Shown here one piece after another: positions 52,000 to 61,743 of a stretch of DNA of 64,000 nt. The position numbers were made by a program, and so were the translations under genes. Each line of letters opens with the position of its first letter. Positions within the stretch are counted from its first letter, which is position 1. The stretch is from NCBI GenBank assembly GCA_028873815.1, contig JAPPNN010000027.1, forward strand, positions 58,285 through 122,284, in the 5' to 3' direction. This DNA comes from Gemmatimonadota bacterium. GTDB lineage: Bacteria > Gemmatimonadota > Gemmatimonadetes > Longimicrobiales > Gaopeijiaceae. The notes under the pieces were generated by a model that saw only the letters and a program-made list of their open reading frames with translations, was not told where the DNA came from and did not search any database.

Positions 52000-53670
52000 T
52001 CACAGCCTCACCATTCGCTCCGGCGCCTCGAGCCCCAGGACGGCAAGCCCGTTGCGCAGGACAATCCGCGCGGCGTCAGCCAGGGTCAAGCGGGCGTTGC
52101 GCAGTCGCTGGTCCTCGACCAGAACGGCCCGTTCGGGGCTCCGGGTGGGGTGACCCGTCTGGTACCAGGAATTGACCAGGCCGGCCGTCCTTTCGAGATA
52201 GTCGCAGACGACATGCGGGGCGCGGGCTTCGGCGGCCCTGCGCAGGAAGTCCGGGAATTCGCGCAACCGGTTGATCAACTCCCGTTCCATGCGGGAATCG
52301 AGCGGCCGTGTGTCGGCGTCCCGGGGGCACGCCCACCCTCTCTCACGTGCGAGTTCGAAGAGCCGGCAAACGCGTGCATGGGCATACTTGACCTTGTACA
52401 CCGGATTCGTGTCGGATTCGTCCAGCGCCAAGTCCAGATCGAAGGTCAGGTGGGCTTCGGGACGCCGCATGAGGAAAAAATAGCGGGCCACGTCCGCTCC
52501 CACCTCCGCCACCAACTCCGCGAGCGTCGTATATGAACCGGCCCGCTTTGAAAACCGGACCTCTTCCCCACCCCGTTCCACGGTCACCATCTGATGCAGG
52601 ACGTATTCGGGGTAGCCGGCCGGCCGGCCCAGGGCCTGGAGCCCGGCGCGCACGCGGTCCACTGTGCTGTGGTGGTCGGACCCCTGCACGTTGACCACCT
52701 CGCGGAAGCCCCTGTCCCACTTGGACATGTGGTACGCGACATCCGGGAGGAAATAGGTCGGTGACCCGTCGCTCTTGACCATGACCCGGTCCTTCTGGTC
52801 ACCGAACGCGGTGGTGCGAAGCCAGGCTGCACCGTCCTTCACGTAGGTAAGCCCGGTGTTGTCGAGATCGTGGATGGTGGCGGCTACCCGGCCGTCGGCG
52901 TAGAGGCGTGTTTCCGGATAGTACTCGTCGAAGCGGACGCCGAACTCGGCCAGATCCCGTTCCTGTTCCGCGCGCAATGCACGAACCGCGTGCCGGCGCA
53001 TTGCCTCCAGAGCCGCGTCGCTGTCGTCATTCTCGTAGCGGTCGCCCACCTCATCGCGGAATGAGCGCGCAATGTCCACAACATACGCGCCGTGATACCC
53101 GCCCTCCGGCACTGCCGCCTCGTGGCCGAGCAGCTGCTGGTACCGGGCGCGCACGCTTGCCGCCAGCCTTTCGATCTGTGCGCCAGCGTCGTTGAAATAG
53201 AACTCCCGGTGCACGCGCCACGCGGACCATTCGAGGAGGCTTGCGATCGCATCTCCCAATGCGGCCTGACGACCATGTCCCAGATGGAGCGGACCGGTGG
53301 GATTGGCCGACACGAACTCCACCATGATCTCGCGTCCGCGCCCGCTGGCATTGCGGCCGTACGCATTGTCCGCCTGCTGTATCTCGTGAAGAACCCGCCC
53401 CACCGCCGACTCTTCGAGGAAGAAATTGAGGAATCCCGGGCCGGCGACCTCGATGCGGTCCACGCCCCTGATCCCCTCCAGCCGCGCCCTCAACTCCAGC
53501 GCGATCTCGCGGGGCGCCCGGCGAAGCCGCGACGAAAGCGCCAGGGCCACGTTCGAGGCCAAATCACCGTGGTCCGCGTCCTTCGGCCGGTCCAGCCGGA
53601 AGCGCACGTCCGCGGCGCCGAACTCGCCGGCCACCTGGCGCAGCGCGTCCGAGATCCTCTCGGCGGGCAT
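52000..53670 (-). CDS. argS: Arginyl-tRNA synthetase
   Basis: A 556-residue class I synthetase. The N-terminal Add-1 domain ends near FLNFFLEE. The HIGH motif is LHLGHGRQ within ANPTGPLHLGHGRQAALGD. The second signature is replaced by the ArgRS-type RFSKRAGSYTTLAEL, and the anticodon-binding C-terminal domain closes ADAARIVLRNGLAVLGLEAPERMVRL, the usual ArgRS ending. Start ATG 53670 is chosen from a longer frame whose upstream part has no family similarity. It starts 4 nt after the FmdB-like gene stop, so they are one operon. The C-terminus has the expected RxxR-type helix. Confidence 0.94.
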   Translation of the reverse strand: MPAERISDALRQVAGEFGAADVRFRLDRPKDADHGDLASNVALALSSRLRRAPREIALELRARLEGIRGVDRIEVAGPGFLNFFLEESAVGRVLHEIQQADNAYGRNASGRGREIMVEFVSANPTGPLHLGHGRQAALGDAIASLLEWSAWRVHREFYFNDAGAQIERLAASVRARYQQLLGHEAAVPEGGYHGAYVVDIARSFRDEVGDRYENDDSDAALEAMRRHAVRALRAEQERDLAEFGVRFDEYYPETRLYADGRVAATIHDLDNTGLTYVKDGAAWLRTTAFGDQKDRVMVKSDGSPTYFLPDVAYHMSKWDRGFREVVNVQGSDHHSTVDRVRAGLQALGRPAGYPEYVLHQMVTVERGGEEVRFSKRAGSYTTLAELVAEVGADVARYFFLMRRPEAHLTFDLDLALDESDTNPVYKVKYAHARVCRLFELARERGWACPRDADTRPLDSRMERELINRLREFPDFLRRAAEARAPHVVCDYLERTAGLVNSWYQTGHPTRSPERAVLVEDQRLRNARLTLADAARIVLRNGLAVLGLEAPERMVRL

Positions 53671-53674
53671 CGAC

Positions 53675-54034
53675 CTAGCGGTCCGTCGAACCGGCCGCCT
53701 TATCGGCCTTGCCCGCCGGCTCAGAGCCGTCGCGCTCAGCGCCCTTCTTCTCGCCACCTCCCGTAGTCGCTTCGCCAGCCTTCGGCTTCACCTTCCCGCC
53801 GTCCGCGCCCGCGCCATTCCCGGACTCCTCCCGGGCTCGCTCCCTGTACGCGTCCGAGCGGTAGTCGGTGATGTAGAACCCCTCGCCCTTGAACAGCAGT
53901 CCGGCGCCCCCCGAAATGAGGCGCTCGGCCCGGCGGCCGCACTCGGGGCACGGGGCGCGGGGTTCATCGCTCATCCGCTGGAAGAGCTCGAAATCGCGGC
54001 CGCAATCGCCGCAGCGGTATTCGTAGGTGGGCAT
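53675..54034 (-). CDS. FmdB-type zinc ribbon protein
   Basis: A 119-residue small protein that starts [23 protein letters not shown], the FmdB/CxxC-CxxC regulatory-domain signature, with the second zinc pair in [17 protein letters not shown] and [15 protein letters not shown]. The tail is a hydrophilic, Lys/Glu/Gly-rich low-complexity segment of about 60 residues. The role is unclear; FmdB-like ribbons occur beside many housekeeping genes. It starts 4 nt before argS ends on the same transcript direction. The long frame upstream of 54034 contains the degenerate repeat at 54127-54198 and is not used. Confidence 0.85.
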   Translation of the reverse strand: MPTYEYRCGDCGRDFELFQRMSDEPRAPCPECGRRAERLISGGAGLLFKGEGFYITDYRSDAYRERAREESGNGAGADGGKVKPKAGEATTGGGEKKGAERDGSEPAGKADKAAGSTDR

Positions 54035-54201
54035 CGTTGCGTCTGCCTGGGGAGCCTTGCGAGAAACCATCCTTGCGGCTTCAATGATAACACGACCCGC
54101 GTCGATCACTGCCGGCCGCTCGCCGACCGCGACGCGGCCTCCGGCCCCGACGCGACCGTCAGCCCCAACGCGACCGCCGACCCCGATGCGGCGGTTTCCG
54201 G
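54035..54201. other. Spacer with degenerate 18-nt repeats
   Basis: A 167-nt gap between the FmdB-like gene and the mutase gene. Part of it is made of about four imperfect copies of a GC-rich unit; no gene is called. Confidence 0.4.
54127..54198. repeat. Degenerate 18-19 nt tandem repeat
   Basis: Units such as GCCCCGACGCGACCGTCA and GCCCCAACGCGACCGCCGA repeat about four times with substitutions. In the minus frame they read as a Gly-Arg-Val-rich peptide ([14 protein letters not shown]). It may be a decayed coding segment or a noncoding duplication. Confidence 0.5.
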
Positions 54202-55749
54202 TCACGCGCCCGTGCCGTAGGTCCCCCACACACTCCTGAGCGCGTCACTGATCTCGCCGAGCGTGGCCTCGGCCTTCACGGCGTCGACCATCACCGGCAG
54301 CAGGTTGCCGTCACCGCGGGCGACCTCCCGCAGATGGGCCAGCTGGCGTTCCACCGGGCCGGCGGCCCGGTTCGCCCTGAGTCTGCCCAGCGCCTCGATC
54401 TGACGCGATTCGAGCTGCCGAAAGCCGGGACCGGGTGGAGGTTCGGCCAGATCCTCGGTCTCGTATCGGTTTACGCCGACGACCACCCTCGTTCCCGATT
54501 CGACATCGAGCTGGTGCTTGTACGCAGCGCGGTGGATCTCATCCTGCATGAACTCGATGGCCTGCGAGGCGCCGCCGAGTTCGTCGATCCGCCGCATGTG
54601 GCCGAGCGCCTCCGTCTCGATGCGGTCCGTCAGGTGCTCGACAAGAAAGCTGCCGCCCAGAGGATCGATCCGATCCGCCACGCCCGATTCCTCGGCCAGG
54701 ATCTGCTGGGTCCGCAGGGCCAGGGCGGCAGCCTTGGCGGTGGGCAGCGCGAGCGCTTCGTCGTACCCGTTGGTGTGCAGCGATTGGGTGCCGCCGAGCA
54801 CGGCGGCCAGGGCCTGGACGGCTACGCGGATCACATTGTTCATCGGCTGCTGGGCCGTCAGGGTCGATCCCCCGGTCTGGGTGTGGAAGCGCAGCCTGCA
54901 CGAGCGGTCGGAAGCGCCGAAGCGCTCCCTCATGGTGCGGGCCCAGATCCGGCGCGCCGCGCGAAACTTGGCCACTTCCTCGAACAGGTCGTTGTGCGCG
55001 GCAAAGAAGAAGGACATGCGGGGCGCGAAATCCTCCAGCGCAATGCCCCGGACCCGCGCCCGCCGCACGTACTCCACGCCGTTCGCGAGCGTGAATGCGA
55101 CCTCCTGGGCTGCGGTCGAACCGGCCTCGCGTATGTGGTAGCCCGAAACCGAGATCGCATTCCAGCGAGGCAGTTCGCGCGCGCAGAAGGACATCAGATC
55201 GCCGACCAGCCGCAGCGAGGGCTCCACCGGATAGATGTACGTGCCCCGCGCGATGTACTCCTTGAGCACGTCGTTCTGGACGGTCCCGCGCAGCTGCCCG
55301 CGCGGCACGCCGGCCTGGTCCGCCACGGCCGTGTACAGCGCGAGCAGGATGGGAGCCGTGGCGTTGATGGTCATCGAGCACGAGACGGCGCCCACGTCGA
55401 TGCCGTGAAAAAGTGTGCGCATGTCGGCCAGGGAATCGATCGCGACCCCGACGCGCCCCACCTCGCCCGCTGCCACGGGGGCATCCGAATCGTAGCCCAT
55501 CTGGGTGGGGAGGTCGAAGGCTACCGAAAGCCCCGTCGTCCCCTGGCCAAGCAGAAAGTGGTAGCGCGCGTTGGTTTCCTCGGCGGTGCCGAAGCCGGCG
55601 TACTGCCGCATTGTCCAGCGCCGCCCCAGGTACATTGTGCGGTGGATACCGCGCGTGTAGGGGAAAACGCCCGGCTCGCCGAGGTCCTTGCCCGTCTCAA
55701 AACCCGTGGGCAAGCGGTCGTAGACGGCGGAGTCGTCCTGCGCGCTCAC
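54202..55749 (-). CDS. Methylmalonyl-CoA mutase large-subunit domain, catalytic part only
   Basis: A 515-residue catalytic (TIM-barrel) subunit. Motifs: [75 protein letters not shown], and [19 protein letters not shown], as in the mutase substrate channel. There is no C-terminal cobalamin-binding domain, so a separate B12-binding subunit must be encoded elsewhere. The enzyme isomerises methylmalonyl-CoA to succinyl-CoA, following the propionyl-CoA carboxylase genes just upstream. The start is a GTG overlapping the BCCP stop (GTGA). Confidence 0.9.
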   Translation of the reverse strand: MSAQDDSAVYDRLPTGFETGKDLGEPGVFPYTRGIHRTMYLGRRWTMRQYAGFGTAEETNARYHFLLGQGTTGLSVAFDLPTQMGYDSDAPVAAGEVGRVGVAIDSLADMRTLFHGIDVGAVSCSMTINATAPILLALYTAVADQAGVPRGQLRGTVQNDVLKEYIARGTYIYPVEPSLRLVGDLMSFCARELPRWNAISVSGYHIREAGSTAAQEVAFTLANGVEYVRRARVRGIALEDFAPRMSFFFAAHNDLFEEVAKFRAARRIWARTMRERFGASDRSCRLRFHTQTGGSTLTAQQPMNNVIRVAVQALAAVLGGTQSLHTNGYDEALALPTAKAAALALRTQQILAEESGVADRIDPLGGSFLVEHLTDRIETEALGHMRRIDELGGASQAIEFMQDEIHRAAYKHQLDVESGTRVVVGVNRYETEDLAEPPPGPGFRQLESRQIEALGRLRANRAAGPVERQLAHLREVARGDGNLLPVMVDAVKAEATLGEISDALRSVWGTYGTGA

Positions 55750-56294
55750 TTGCGTTCCACCTCGCCGAACTCCACCAGAGTCTGCCCCTTTTCCACGGCC
55801 TCGCCGGGAGCGACAAGGATCCGCCCCACTCTCCCGGCCGCCGTCGCCCGCAATTCGTTCTCCATCTTCATCGCCTCGACGATCACAACGGCTGCGCCCG
55901 GTTCCACGATCTCGCCCGTCTCCACGGCGACCTGGACAACCAGACCCGGCATGGGCGCCTTGAGGGCGGCCACTCCGCGTTCGCTTCCGGCGCCCGCCGA
56001 CAGTGACCTCACGCGTGCGGCCCTGGCGTCAAGGACCTCCGCGCTCACGCGGTCGCCATCGAGTTCGAACTCCCAGAATCCCCTGCTGCGTATTTCCGCG
56101 CACACCGCCCAGGGCTTCCCGTCCAGGAGCAGGGTTCTCAAACGGGCCAGGCCGGACCCGGAAAGCGAGGCCTCGTGCGCGTCGCCGTCGATCACGACCT
56201 TTCCGTCCACGCCGACGACCACATCGTGCGTCTCGCCCGCCACGGATACCACGTAGCGCGACCCGGTTCGATCCATGGCCTGTGGCGCCCTCAT
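55746..56294 (-). CDS. Biotin carboxyl carrier protein subunit of acyl-CoA carboxylase
   Basis: A 182-residue carrier. The C-terminal biotinyl domain has the lysine in [11 protein letters not shown] (Lys143) and the preceding [20 protein letters not shown]. The N-terminal 100 residues resemble the BT-type connector of propionyl-CoA carboxylases, with beta strands ([16 protein letters not shown]). It is distinct from the short AccB. ATG 56294 overlaps the biotin-carboxylase stop by 4 nt (ATGA). It feeds carboxybiotin to the carboxyltransferase encoded at 58928. Confidence 0.9.
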   Translation of the reverse strand: MRAPQAMDRTGSRYVVSVAGETHDVVVGVDGKVVIDGDAHEASLSGSGLARLRTLLLDGKPWAVCAEIRSRGFWEFELDGDRVSAEVLDARAARVRSLSAGAGSERGVAALKAPMPGLVVQVAVETGEIVEPGAAVVIVEAMKMENELRATAAGRVGRILVAPGEAVEKGQTLVEFGEVERK

Positions 56295-57808
56295 CCGTTC
56301 CCGTCGGCAACCGGAGCGACCCACGGAGCGGTCCCGGCGCGCCACTCGGAAAACCGGACACCGCGGCGCCGAATCCGTGGCGCCGGCACGGCGGCCCGGC
56401 GCTCGTGCTCCAACAGTGCCGCCGCCGCCACCGCGGCCGTGTGCGAGGCGTCGTCGAGTCCGGCGTCGAACAGTTCCGGGTGTTCGGTCAGGTACGCGGT
56501 CGAGATCCGACCGGCGAGAAAGTCGGATTCATCCAGGATCCGACGAAGGAGCGGAGCGCAGGTCGAGACGCCGGCGATCGTCAATTCTGCCAGCGCGCGT
56601 TTCATGCGCATGATCGCCAACTCGCGGTCGGAGGCCCACGTGATCAGCTTGCCGAGCAACGGATCGTAGTGAAGGCCGATTTCGCTGCCCACGCCGATGC
56701 CGCCGTCCCAACGAACGCCGGGACCTCCCGGAATCGCCAGGTGACGCACCGTCCCCGTTGCGGGGAGAAACCCGTCAAAGGGCGACTCGCTGGTAACGCG
56801 GCACTCGATCGCGTGGCCACTCAGGGGGATTTCCGATTGCCGCATCGGGATGGCTTCGCCGGACGCCACGCGGAACTGCCATTCGACCAGGTCGACACCC
56901 GTGACAAACTCCGTGACCGGGTGCTCGACCTGCAGCCGCGTGTTCATCTCCAGGAAAAAGAACTCCCCGTCCTGGTAGAGGAACTCGACCGTTCCGGCCC
57001 CAACATAGTTCACCGCGCGCGCCGCACGAACCGCCGCCTCGCCCACTTCCCGGCGCTCCTCGGGACCTAGAAGCGAGGACGGCGCCTCTTCGATCAGCTT
57101 CTGATGACGTCGCTGGATCGAGCACTCCCGTTCATGGAGATGCACCACGTTGCCGAAACCGTCGCCGAAGAGCTGCACCTCGATGTGCCGGGGGCATTCC
57201 AGAAACCGCTCCACGTAGACGCTGCCGTCGCCGAAAGCCGCCCGCGCCTCGCGCGCAGCAGCGTCGAACGCGGCCGCCACCTCATCGAGTCGGCGGACGA
57301 CCCGCATCCCCTTGCCGCCACCACCCGCCGCAGCCTTGAGCACGACCGGGAGCCCCACCTCACTGGCCACCTCACGCGCCTCCGACCCGGAGCCCAGCGG
57401 AGTCGTCGTACCCGGAACCACCGGCACCCCGGCGTCGGCCATGCGGCGGCGCGCCTCGGTCTTGTCCCCCATCGCCCGGATCGTCTCGGCTGCGGGCCCC
57501 ACAAAGACCAGTCCGGCGTCCACAACCGCCCCGGCGAAGTCGGCGCGCTCTGCAAGGAAGCCATACCCCGGATGAACCGCGACCGCCCCCGTGGTGTGCG
57601 CGGCGCGGAGGACCTTGCCGATGTCGAGGTAGCTCCGGGACGCGGTCGCCGGACCGATGAGCACCGCCTCGTCGGCGTGAACCACATGCGGCGAGTCCCG
57701 GTCCGCCTCCGAAAAGACGGCGACGGTGCGGATGCCCAGCTCTCGCGCCCCCCGGATCACGCGCAGCGCGATTTCACCCCGGTTGGCGACAAGTACCGAT
57801 TCGATCAT
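56291..57808 (-). CDS. pccA: Biotin carboxylase subunit of acyl-CoA (propionyl-CoA) carboxylase
   Basis: A 505-residue biotin carboxylase. It begins SVLVANRGEIALRVIRGARELG. The ATP-grasp motifs GGGGKGMRVV and HIEVQLFGD are followed by HERECSIQRRHQKLIEEAPS, EFFFLEMNTRLQVEHPVTE and the C-terminal block VRWDGGIGVGSEIGLHYDPLLGKL. It carboxylates biotin on the carrier using bicarbonate and ATP. The carrier is a separate gene overlapping the stop by 4 nt. The mutase gene downstream makes the propionyl-CoA assignment likely rather than acetyl-CoA. Confidence 0.9.
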   Translation of the reverse strand: MIESVLVANRGEIALRVIRGARELGIRTVAVFSEADRDSPHVVHADEAVLIGPATASRSYLDIGKVLRAAHTTGAVAVHPGYGFLAERADFAGAVVDAGLVFVGPAAETIRAMGDKTEARRRMADAGVPVVPGTTTPLGSGSEAREVASEVGLPVVLKAAAGGGGKGMRVVRRLDEVAAAFDAAAREARAAFGDGSVYVERFLECPRHIEVQLFGDGFGNVVHLHERECSIQRRHQKLIEEAPSSLLGPEERREVGEAAVRAARAVNYVGAGTVEFLYQDGEFFFLEMNTRLQVEHPVTEFVTGVDLVEWQFRVASGEAIPMRQSEIPLSGHAIECRVTSESPFDGFLPATGTVRHLAIPGGPGVRWDGGIGVGSEIGLHYDPLLGKLITWASDRELAIMRMKRALAELTIAGVSTCAPLLRRILDESDFLAGRISTAYLTEHPELFDAGLDDASHTAAVAAAALLEHERRAAVPAPRIRRRGVRFSEWRAGTAPWVAPVADGNG

Positions 57809-57853
57809 TGTCTGGCCTCTCCGGGGCCGGAACGGGGGGTTTGGGGCCGGAAG

Positions 57854-58810
57854 CTACCCGATGGTACCCTGGATCACGGTCTCCGCGCCATCCCGCCAGA
57901 TTCGCAGCGCGATCTCCTCGTCCTCCTCGTACGAGCGCAGAATCCGTCTGAACTGCTGGGCGCTCCGGACCCTCCGGCCATCCACATCGACCACGACATC
58001 GCCGGGGCGGAGCCCAAGCGCGGAACCGTCGTCGGCATCCGCGACGAGGACTCCCTCCTCCGTGCCGAAGTAGGCACCGAGACCGGGGTTGAGTTCGACC
58101 AGCTCGAGGCCGTGGGAGCGGTCCTGCAGCCACACCCGCATCAAGTCCCCGCCGTCGCCACGGAAGAGGTCGGGCGCGTCCGGAACATCGACGGTTGGAG
58201 CGTCCCATTGGACATTCCAGTCGATATCGCGGTATTGGTCACGCACGCGGTCGGCCATGTCGCGCATGCGGACGCTGAGCCTCGATGGCCAGCCCCACCC
58301 GTCGAGTTCCTCGGGGACCACGGCGAAAGCGAGCAACTCACCGTCCCGATCCACCTCGATCTCGATCTCTTCCCCCTCTTCGAGTTCCCTGATCAGGGCG
58401 ATCAGGCGCTGACCGGGAAGCGAGGTGTCCCGATTCATGTCCATCTCATCTTCGCCGTCCAGGGGCCGGGTAAGGTCCCGACCCCCCGCCGCCACGATGA
58501 TGTCGCCCTCGCGAACACCGGCCCGGTCGGCCGGGCCGTCTTCCCTCAGTCCGGTCACACGAACTCCGACATCGTCGAGGTCGGAATCCATGTCCAGCGA
58601 AACGCCGAGCATGGGCCGTCCCTCCAGACCCAGGAAGGGACCCTGCCCGGTATCTCCATCCCAGATGAACGTCCTCACACCCGGCCTGCAGTCACAGTCC
58701 TCCTTCTCCTGTGCCGTGACCGGACCCGTCAAACCCGACAACCCGAATGCTGCCACGGCGGCCAACCCCGCCGACATCCAGAAGTCCCTGAAGAATCTTG
58801 CCTTGCGCAT
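57854..58810 (-). CDS. Exported protein with two PDZ domains
   Basis: A 318-residue protein with a signal peptide (WMSAGLAAVAAFGLSGLTGPVTAQ). Two PDZ-like units follow: one around MLGVSLDMDSDLDDVGVRVTGLREDGPADRAGVREGDIIVAAGG, and a second near the C-terminus with YFGTEEGVLVADADDGSALGLRPGDVVVDVDG. There is no protease domain, so it is not DegP-like; it may bind peptides or act as a scaffold in the periplasm. A GGGGGGAG ribosome-binding site is 5 nt before ATG 58810. The gene is embedded between the two halves of the carboxylase operon, though its function is different. Family not recognised beyond PDZ. Confidence 0.8.
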   Translation of the reverse strand: MRKARFFRDFWMSAGLAAVAAFGLSGLTGPVTAQEKEDCDCRPGVRTFIWDGDTGQGPFLGLEGRPMLGVSLDMDSDLDDVGVRVTGLREDGPADRAGVREGDIIVAAGGRDLTRPLDGEDEMDMNRDTSLPGQRLIALIRELEEGEEIEIEVDRDGELLAFAVVPEELDGWGWPSRLSVRMRDMADRVRDQYRDIDWNVQWDAPTVDVPDAPDLFRGDGGDLMRVWLQDRSHGLELVELNPGLGAYFGTEEGVLVADADDGSALGLRPGDVVVDVDGRRVRSAQQFRRILRSYEEDEEIALRIWRDGAETVIQGTIG

Positions 58811-58927
58811 CGTGTCTCCCCCCGTTGTCTGTCTCCAGCCCCCCGGCGTGCCCGTCAGGCTGTACAGACACTCAGACGCACGTACGGGCCGGCCGGGTTG
58901 CCCGGCGGCGACATGGCTCACATGGCT

Positions 58928-60478
58928 CTACAACGGGATGTTGCCGTGCTTCTTCGGTGGATTCGAGTCCCGCTTGTCACGCAGCATGTCGAGGGCGTTG
59001 ATCAGCCTGGCGCGAGTGTCGCGGGGATCGATCACATCGTCGACGAAACCTCGTGCCGCCGCGACGTACGGATTCGCGAACTTCTCCCGGTATTCGGCCA
59101 TCCTCGCCTCTGTCGCAACCTCCGGGTCTTCGGCCGCGGCAATCTCCTTGCGGAACAGGATCTCCACCGCGCCCTTCGGGCCCATCACCGCGATTTCGGC
59201 GGACGGCCAGGCCAGGTTGATGTCGCCCCGGACGTGCTTCGAGTTCATCACGTCGTACGCGCCGCCGTAGGCTTTGCGAGTGATGACGGTGACCTTGGGC
59301 ACGGTCGCCTCGCAGAACGCGTACAGCAGCTTGGCTCCGTGCCGGATGATGCCGCCGTGCTCCTGCGCGACCCCGGGCAGGAAGCCGGGGACGTCTTCAA
59401 GCACGACCAGGGGGATGTTGAAGGCGTCGCAGAAGCGCACGAAGCGGGCACCCTTGTCGGAAGCGTCGATGTCGAGAACGCCGGCCAGGACGGCGGGCTG
59501 GTTGGCCACGATCCCGACCGAGTGACCCCCGAGATGCGCGAACCCAGTGACCAGGTTGCGCGCGAACCCGGCATGGACCTCGTAGAATCCACGCCCATCG
59601 GCTATTTCATGGATAATCTCGGTTATGTCATAGGGACGATTCGGGTTATCCGGTATGATCTCCAGTATTTTCTCGCTTCGGCGAGCATGGGAATCCCGAT
59701 CTTCCCCGACCGGTGGGGGCTCGGCGTTGTTGCTCGGAACGTACCGGAACAACTCCCGCACGGCCGTCAGCGATTCCGCCTCGCTGTCGTGGGCGAAGTG
59801 CGCCACGCCGGACGTCTCGGCGTGAATATCCGCGCCTCCCAGCCCCTCCATGTCGATTTCCTCGTGAGTCACCGTCTTCACCACTCCCGGTCCCGTCACG
59901 AACATGAAGCTCGTTCCCCGTACCATGTACACGAAGTCCGTGATCGCCGGCGAGTAGACGGCCCCGCCGGCGCATGGACCCAGGACCACGCTGATCTGCG
60001 GGATCACGCCCGATGCAAGGGTATTGCGAAGGAAGATGTCGGCATAGCCCCCCAGCGAGACGACGCCCTCCTGGATCCGGGCCCCCCCGGAGTCGTTGAG
60101 GCCGATCACCGGCGCCCCGTTGCGCAGCGCCATATCCTGAATTTTGACGATCTTCTCCGCATGGGCCTCGCTGAGCGACCCGCCGAAGACCGTGAAGTCC
60201 TGCGAGAACACGTAGACGAGCCGGCCGTGAATCATCCCATAGCCCGTGACGACTCCATCACCGAGGTATTTTCGAGAATCAAGCCCGAACTCGGTTGAGC
60301 GGTGCGTGACGAACCGGTCGAGTTCGACAAAGGAGTCCTCGTCCAGGAGGAGTTCCAGCCGTTCTCTGGCCGACAGCTTGCCGCGCTCGTGCTGGGCGCG
60401 AATGCGCGCCTCTCCCCCGCCCAACTCCGCTTCCCGCTTGAGAGCCTCCAGGCGCTCGAGAGATTCGCGCATCGTCAT
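58928..60478 (-). CDS. pccB: Propionyl-CoA carboxylase carboxyltransferase subunit
   Basis: A 516-residue carboxyltransferase of the acyl-CoA carboxylase family. It starts [43 protein letters not shown]. The oxyanion-hole segments are in [24 protein letters not shown] and [34 protein letters not shown]; the C-terminus contains [40 protein letters not shown]. It transfers CO2 from biotin to propionyl-CoA. The full set (mutase, carrier, biotin carboxylase, this subunit) is in the same orientation. Start ATG-like 60478 (MTMRESL); the Met at residue 3 is also possible. Confidence 0.94.
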   Translation of the reverse strand: MTMRESLERLEALKREAELGGGEARIRAQHERGKLSARERLELLLDEDSFVELDRFVTHRSTEFGLDSRKYLGDGVVTGYGMIHGRLVYVFSQDFTVFGGSLSEAHAEKIVKIQDMALRNGAPVIGLNDSGGARIQEGVVSLGGYADIFLRNTLASGVIPQISVVLGPCAGGAVYSPAITDFVYMVRGTSFMFVTGPGVVKTVTHEEIDMEGLGGADIHAETSGVAHFAHDSEAESLTAVRELFRYVPSNNAEPPPVGEDRDSHARRSEKILEIIPDNPNRPYDITEIIHEIADGRGFYEVHAGFARNLVTGFAHLGGHSVGIVANQPAVLAGVLDIDASDKGARFVRFCDAFNIPLVVLEDVPGFLPGVAQEHGGIIRHGAKLLYAFCEATVPKVTVITRKAYGGAYDVMNSKHVRGDINLAWPSAEIAVMGPKGAVEILFRKEIAAAEDPEVATEARMAEYREKFANPYVAAARGFVDDVIDPRDTRARLINALDMLRDKRDSNPPKKHGNIPL

Positions 60479-60499
60479 GGGCGACGGCAGCGACTTCTG

Positions 60500-61708
60500 C
60501 TAGCGGGTGCCGGAGCGTGGGCGCGGACCGACCGGATCCGCCCCCCCCGCGTCAGGGAATTCCGTGTCGACCGGGTGTAGCGAACCGCCATAGATTCGGA
60601 CCGGAAAATACTCCCGGGTCAGTCGGCCGTCGGCAAAGGAATAGCTTCCGGTCACGCCGGCGAAGCGGTGGAGCCGCTCCAGGGCCGCGACAAGATCTCC
60701 GGACGTGCGCCGACCCGCGCCATAGGCCGCAAGGGCCATGCGGAACAGGTCGAAACCCGTCGCCGGCACCATGCTGTGCAGCGAGCGCCGAAAGCGGCGT
60801 TCATAGGCCGCGACAAAATCCGCGGGCAGGTCCTCGACCGCATCGGGTGCCAGCGAGTTCACGGAGATCACCCTGTCGGTATGACGGCGGGCGACACCCT
60901 CCATGACGGCGCGTCTCGTCCATCCCGCGGTGCCGGCCACCTGGACGCCGATGGTGTCGAGACCGAAAAACGCGATCTGGGGCGCGAGCAACTCGATGTC
61001 GGCCGGCGGCGCTGCGACCACCAGCAGCCTGGGAGCGAGCGACTTCGCCTCGAGGAGCGGCTCCTCGAAGGTCGTGGTGCCGGGCAGGTACTCGATGCGC
61101 CGCCGCACCGTGCCGCCCACTGCCCTGTACGCGTCCGCGAAAGCCGTCGCTTCCAGTGTCTCGCCAGGACTGCGCGGGTGGATGACGACCGCATCGTAGT
61201 AGCCGAGACCAGTCGCCGCGTCGGCGAGAACCAGTCCCGCCGCCGGATCCCCGGCGCCCATGCTGTAGACACCCCTGTGTCCGTCGGGAAGATCCCGTGC
61301 GGTCGGCGAGAAAAACGCCAGGCGTCTCGGCGCGGCTTCCGACGCCGCGCGTACATTGCCGGCAGCCAGCGGGCCGAGGATGGCGACGGCCCCTCGATCC
61401 ACGAGGGCCGAAACCCCGCGCACGCTGCCCGACGCCGTACCGCCGTTGTCCTCCAGGACGAACTGCACATCGACACCCGCCCGACGGGCCAGATCGACCG
61501 CGACCTCGACGCCGTCCAGGAACATCCGTGCGTATTCCTGGCTGGATGGCGATCCCGACATGGGCAGCAGCGCACCAATGACGGGGGCTTCCTGAGGTGG
61601 TTCGGCCATCGCCCCTGGTGTGGGACCGGCCACCGAGGCGACGCAGGCCAGCGCGAAGCCGGCGAGCACTGTGGCATTGGCCACGGGCTGTGGCGATCTC
61701 GTGTCCAT
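60500..61708 (-). CDS. Type I periplasmic ligand-binding protein
   Basis: A protein of about 402 residues with signal sequence VLAGFALACVASVAGPTPGAMA. The mature part has the type I periplasmic-binding fold: VIGALLPMSGSPSSQEYARMFLDGVEVAVDLARRAG, ALVDRGAVAILGPLAAGNVRAASEA, and FFSPTARDLPDGHRGVYSMGAGDPAAG. It resembles LivJ-type amino-acid-binding proteins and the related LpoA N-terminal domain. Next to it is rpsA, not an ABC permease. The Met at 61708 is chosen; a TTG at 61747 overlaps the rpsA stop and would add 13 residues. Ligand unknown. Confidence 0.75.
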   Translation of the reverse strand: MDTRSPQPVANATVLAGFALACVASVAGPTPGAMAEPPQEAPVIGALLPMSGSPSSQEYARMFLDGVEVAVDLARRAGVDVQFVLEDNGGTASGSVRGVSALVDRGAVAILGPLAAGNVRAASEAAPRRLAFFSPTARDLPDGHRGVYSMGAGDPAAGLVLADAATGLGYYDAVVIHPRSPGETLEATAFADAYRAVGGTVRRRIEYLPGTTTFEEPLLEAKSLAPRLLVVAAPPADIELLAPQIAFFGLDTIGVQVAGTAGWTRRAVMEGVARRHTDRVISVNSLAPDAVEDLPADFVAAYERRFRRSLHSMVPATGFDLFRMALAAYGAGRRTSGDLVAALERLHRFAGVTGSYSFADGRLTREYFPVRIYGGSLHPVDTEFPDAGGADPVGPRPRSGTR

Positions 61709-61743
61709 CGTCTTCACGAAAACCCGCCGTTCCGGCCTCCTGA

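Noticed and set aside
54334..56256. 640-codon plus frame across the mutase and BCCP genes
   Set aside because: Low-complexity antisense frame; both minus genes have intact family motifs.
57104..60298. 1064-codon open frame on the plus strand antisense to the carboxylase genes
   Set aside because: It is a high-GC shadow; translation is Arg/Pro-rich without any domain, and it covers several well-supported minus-strand genes.
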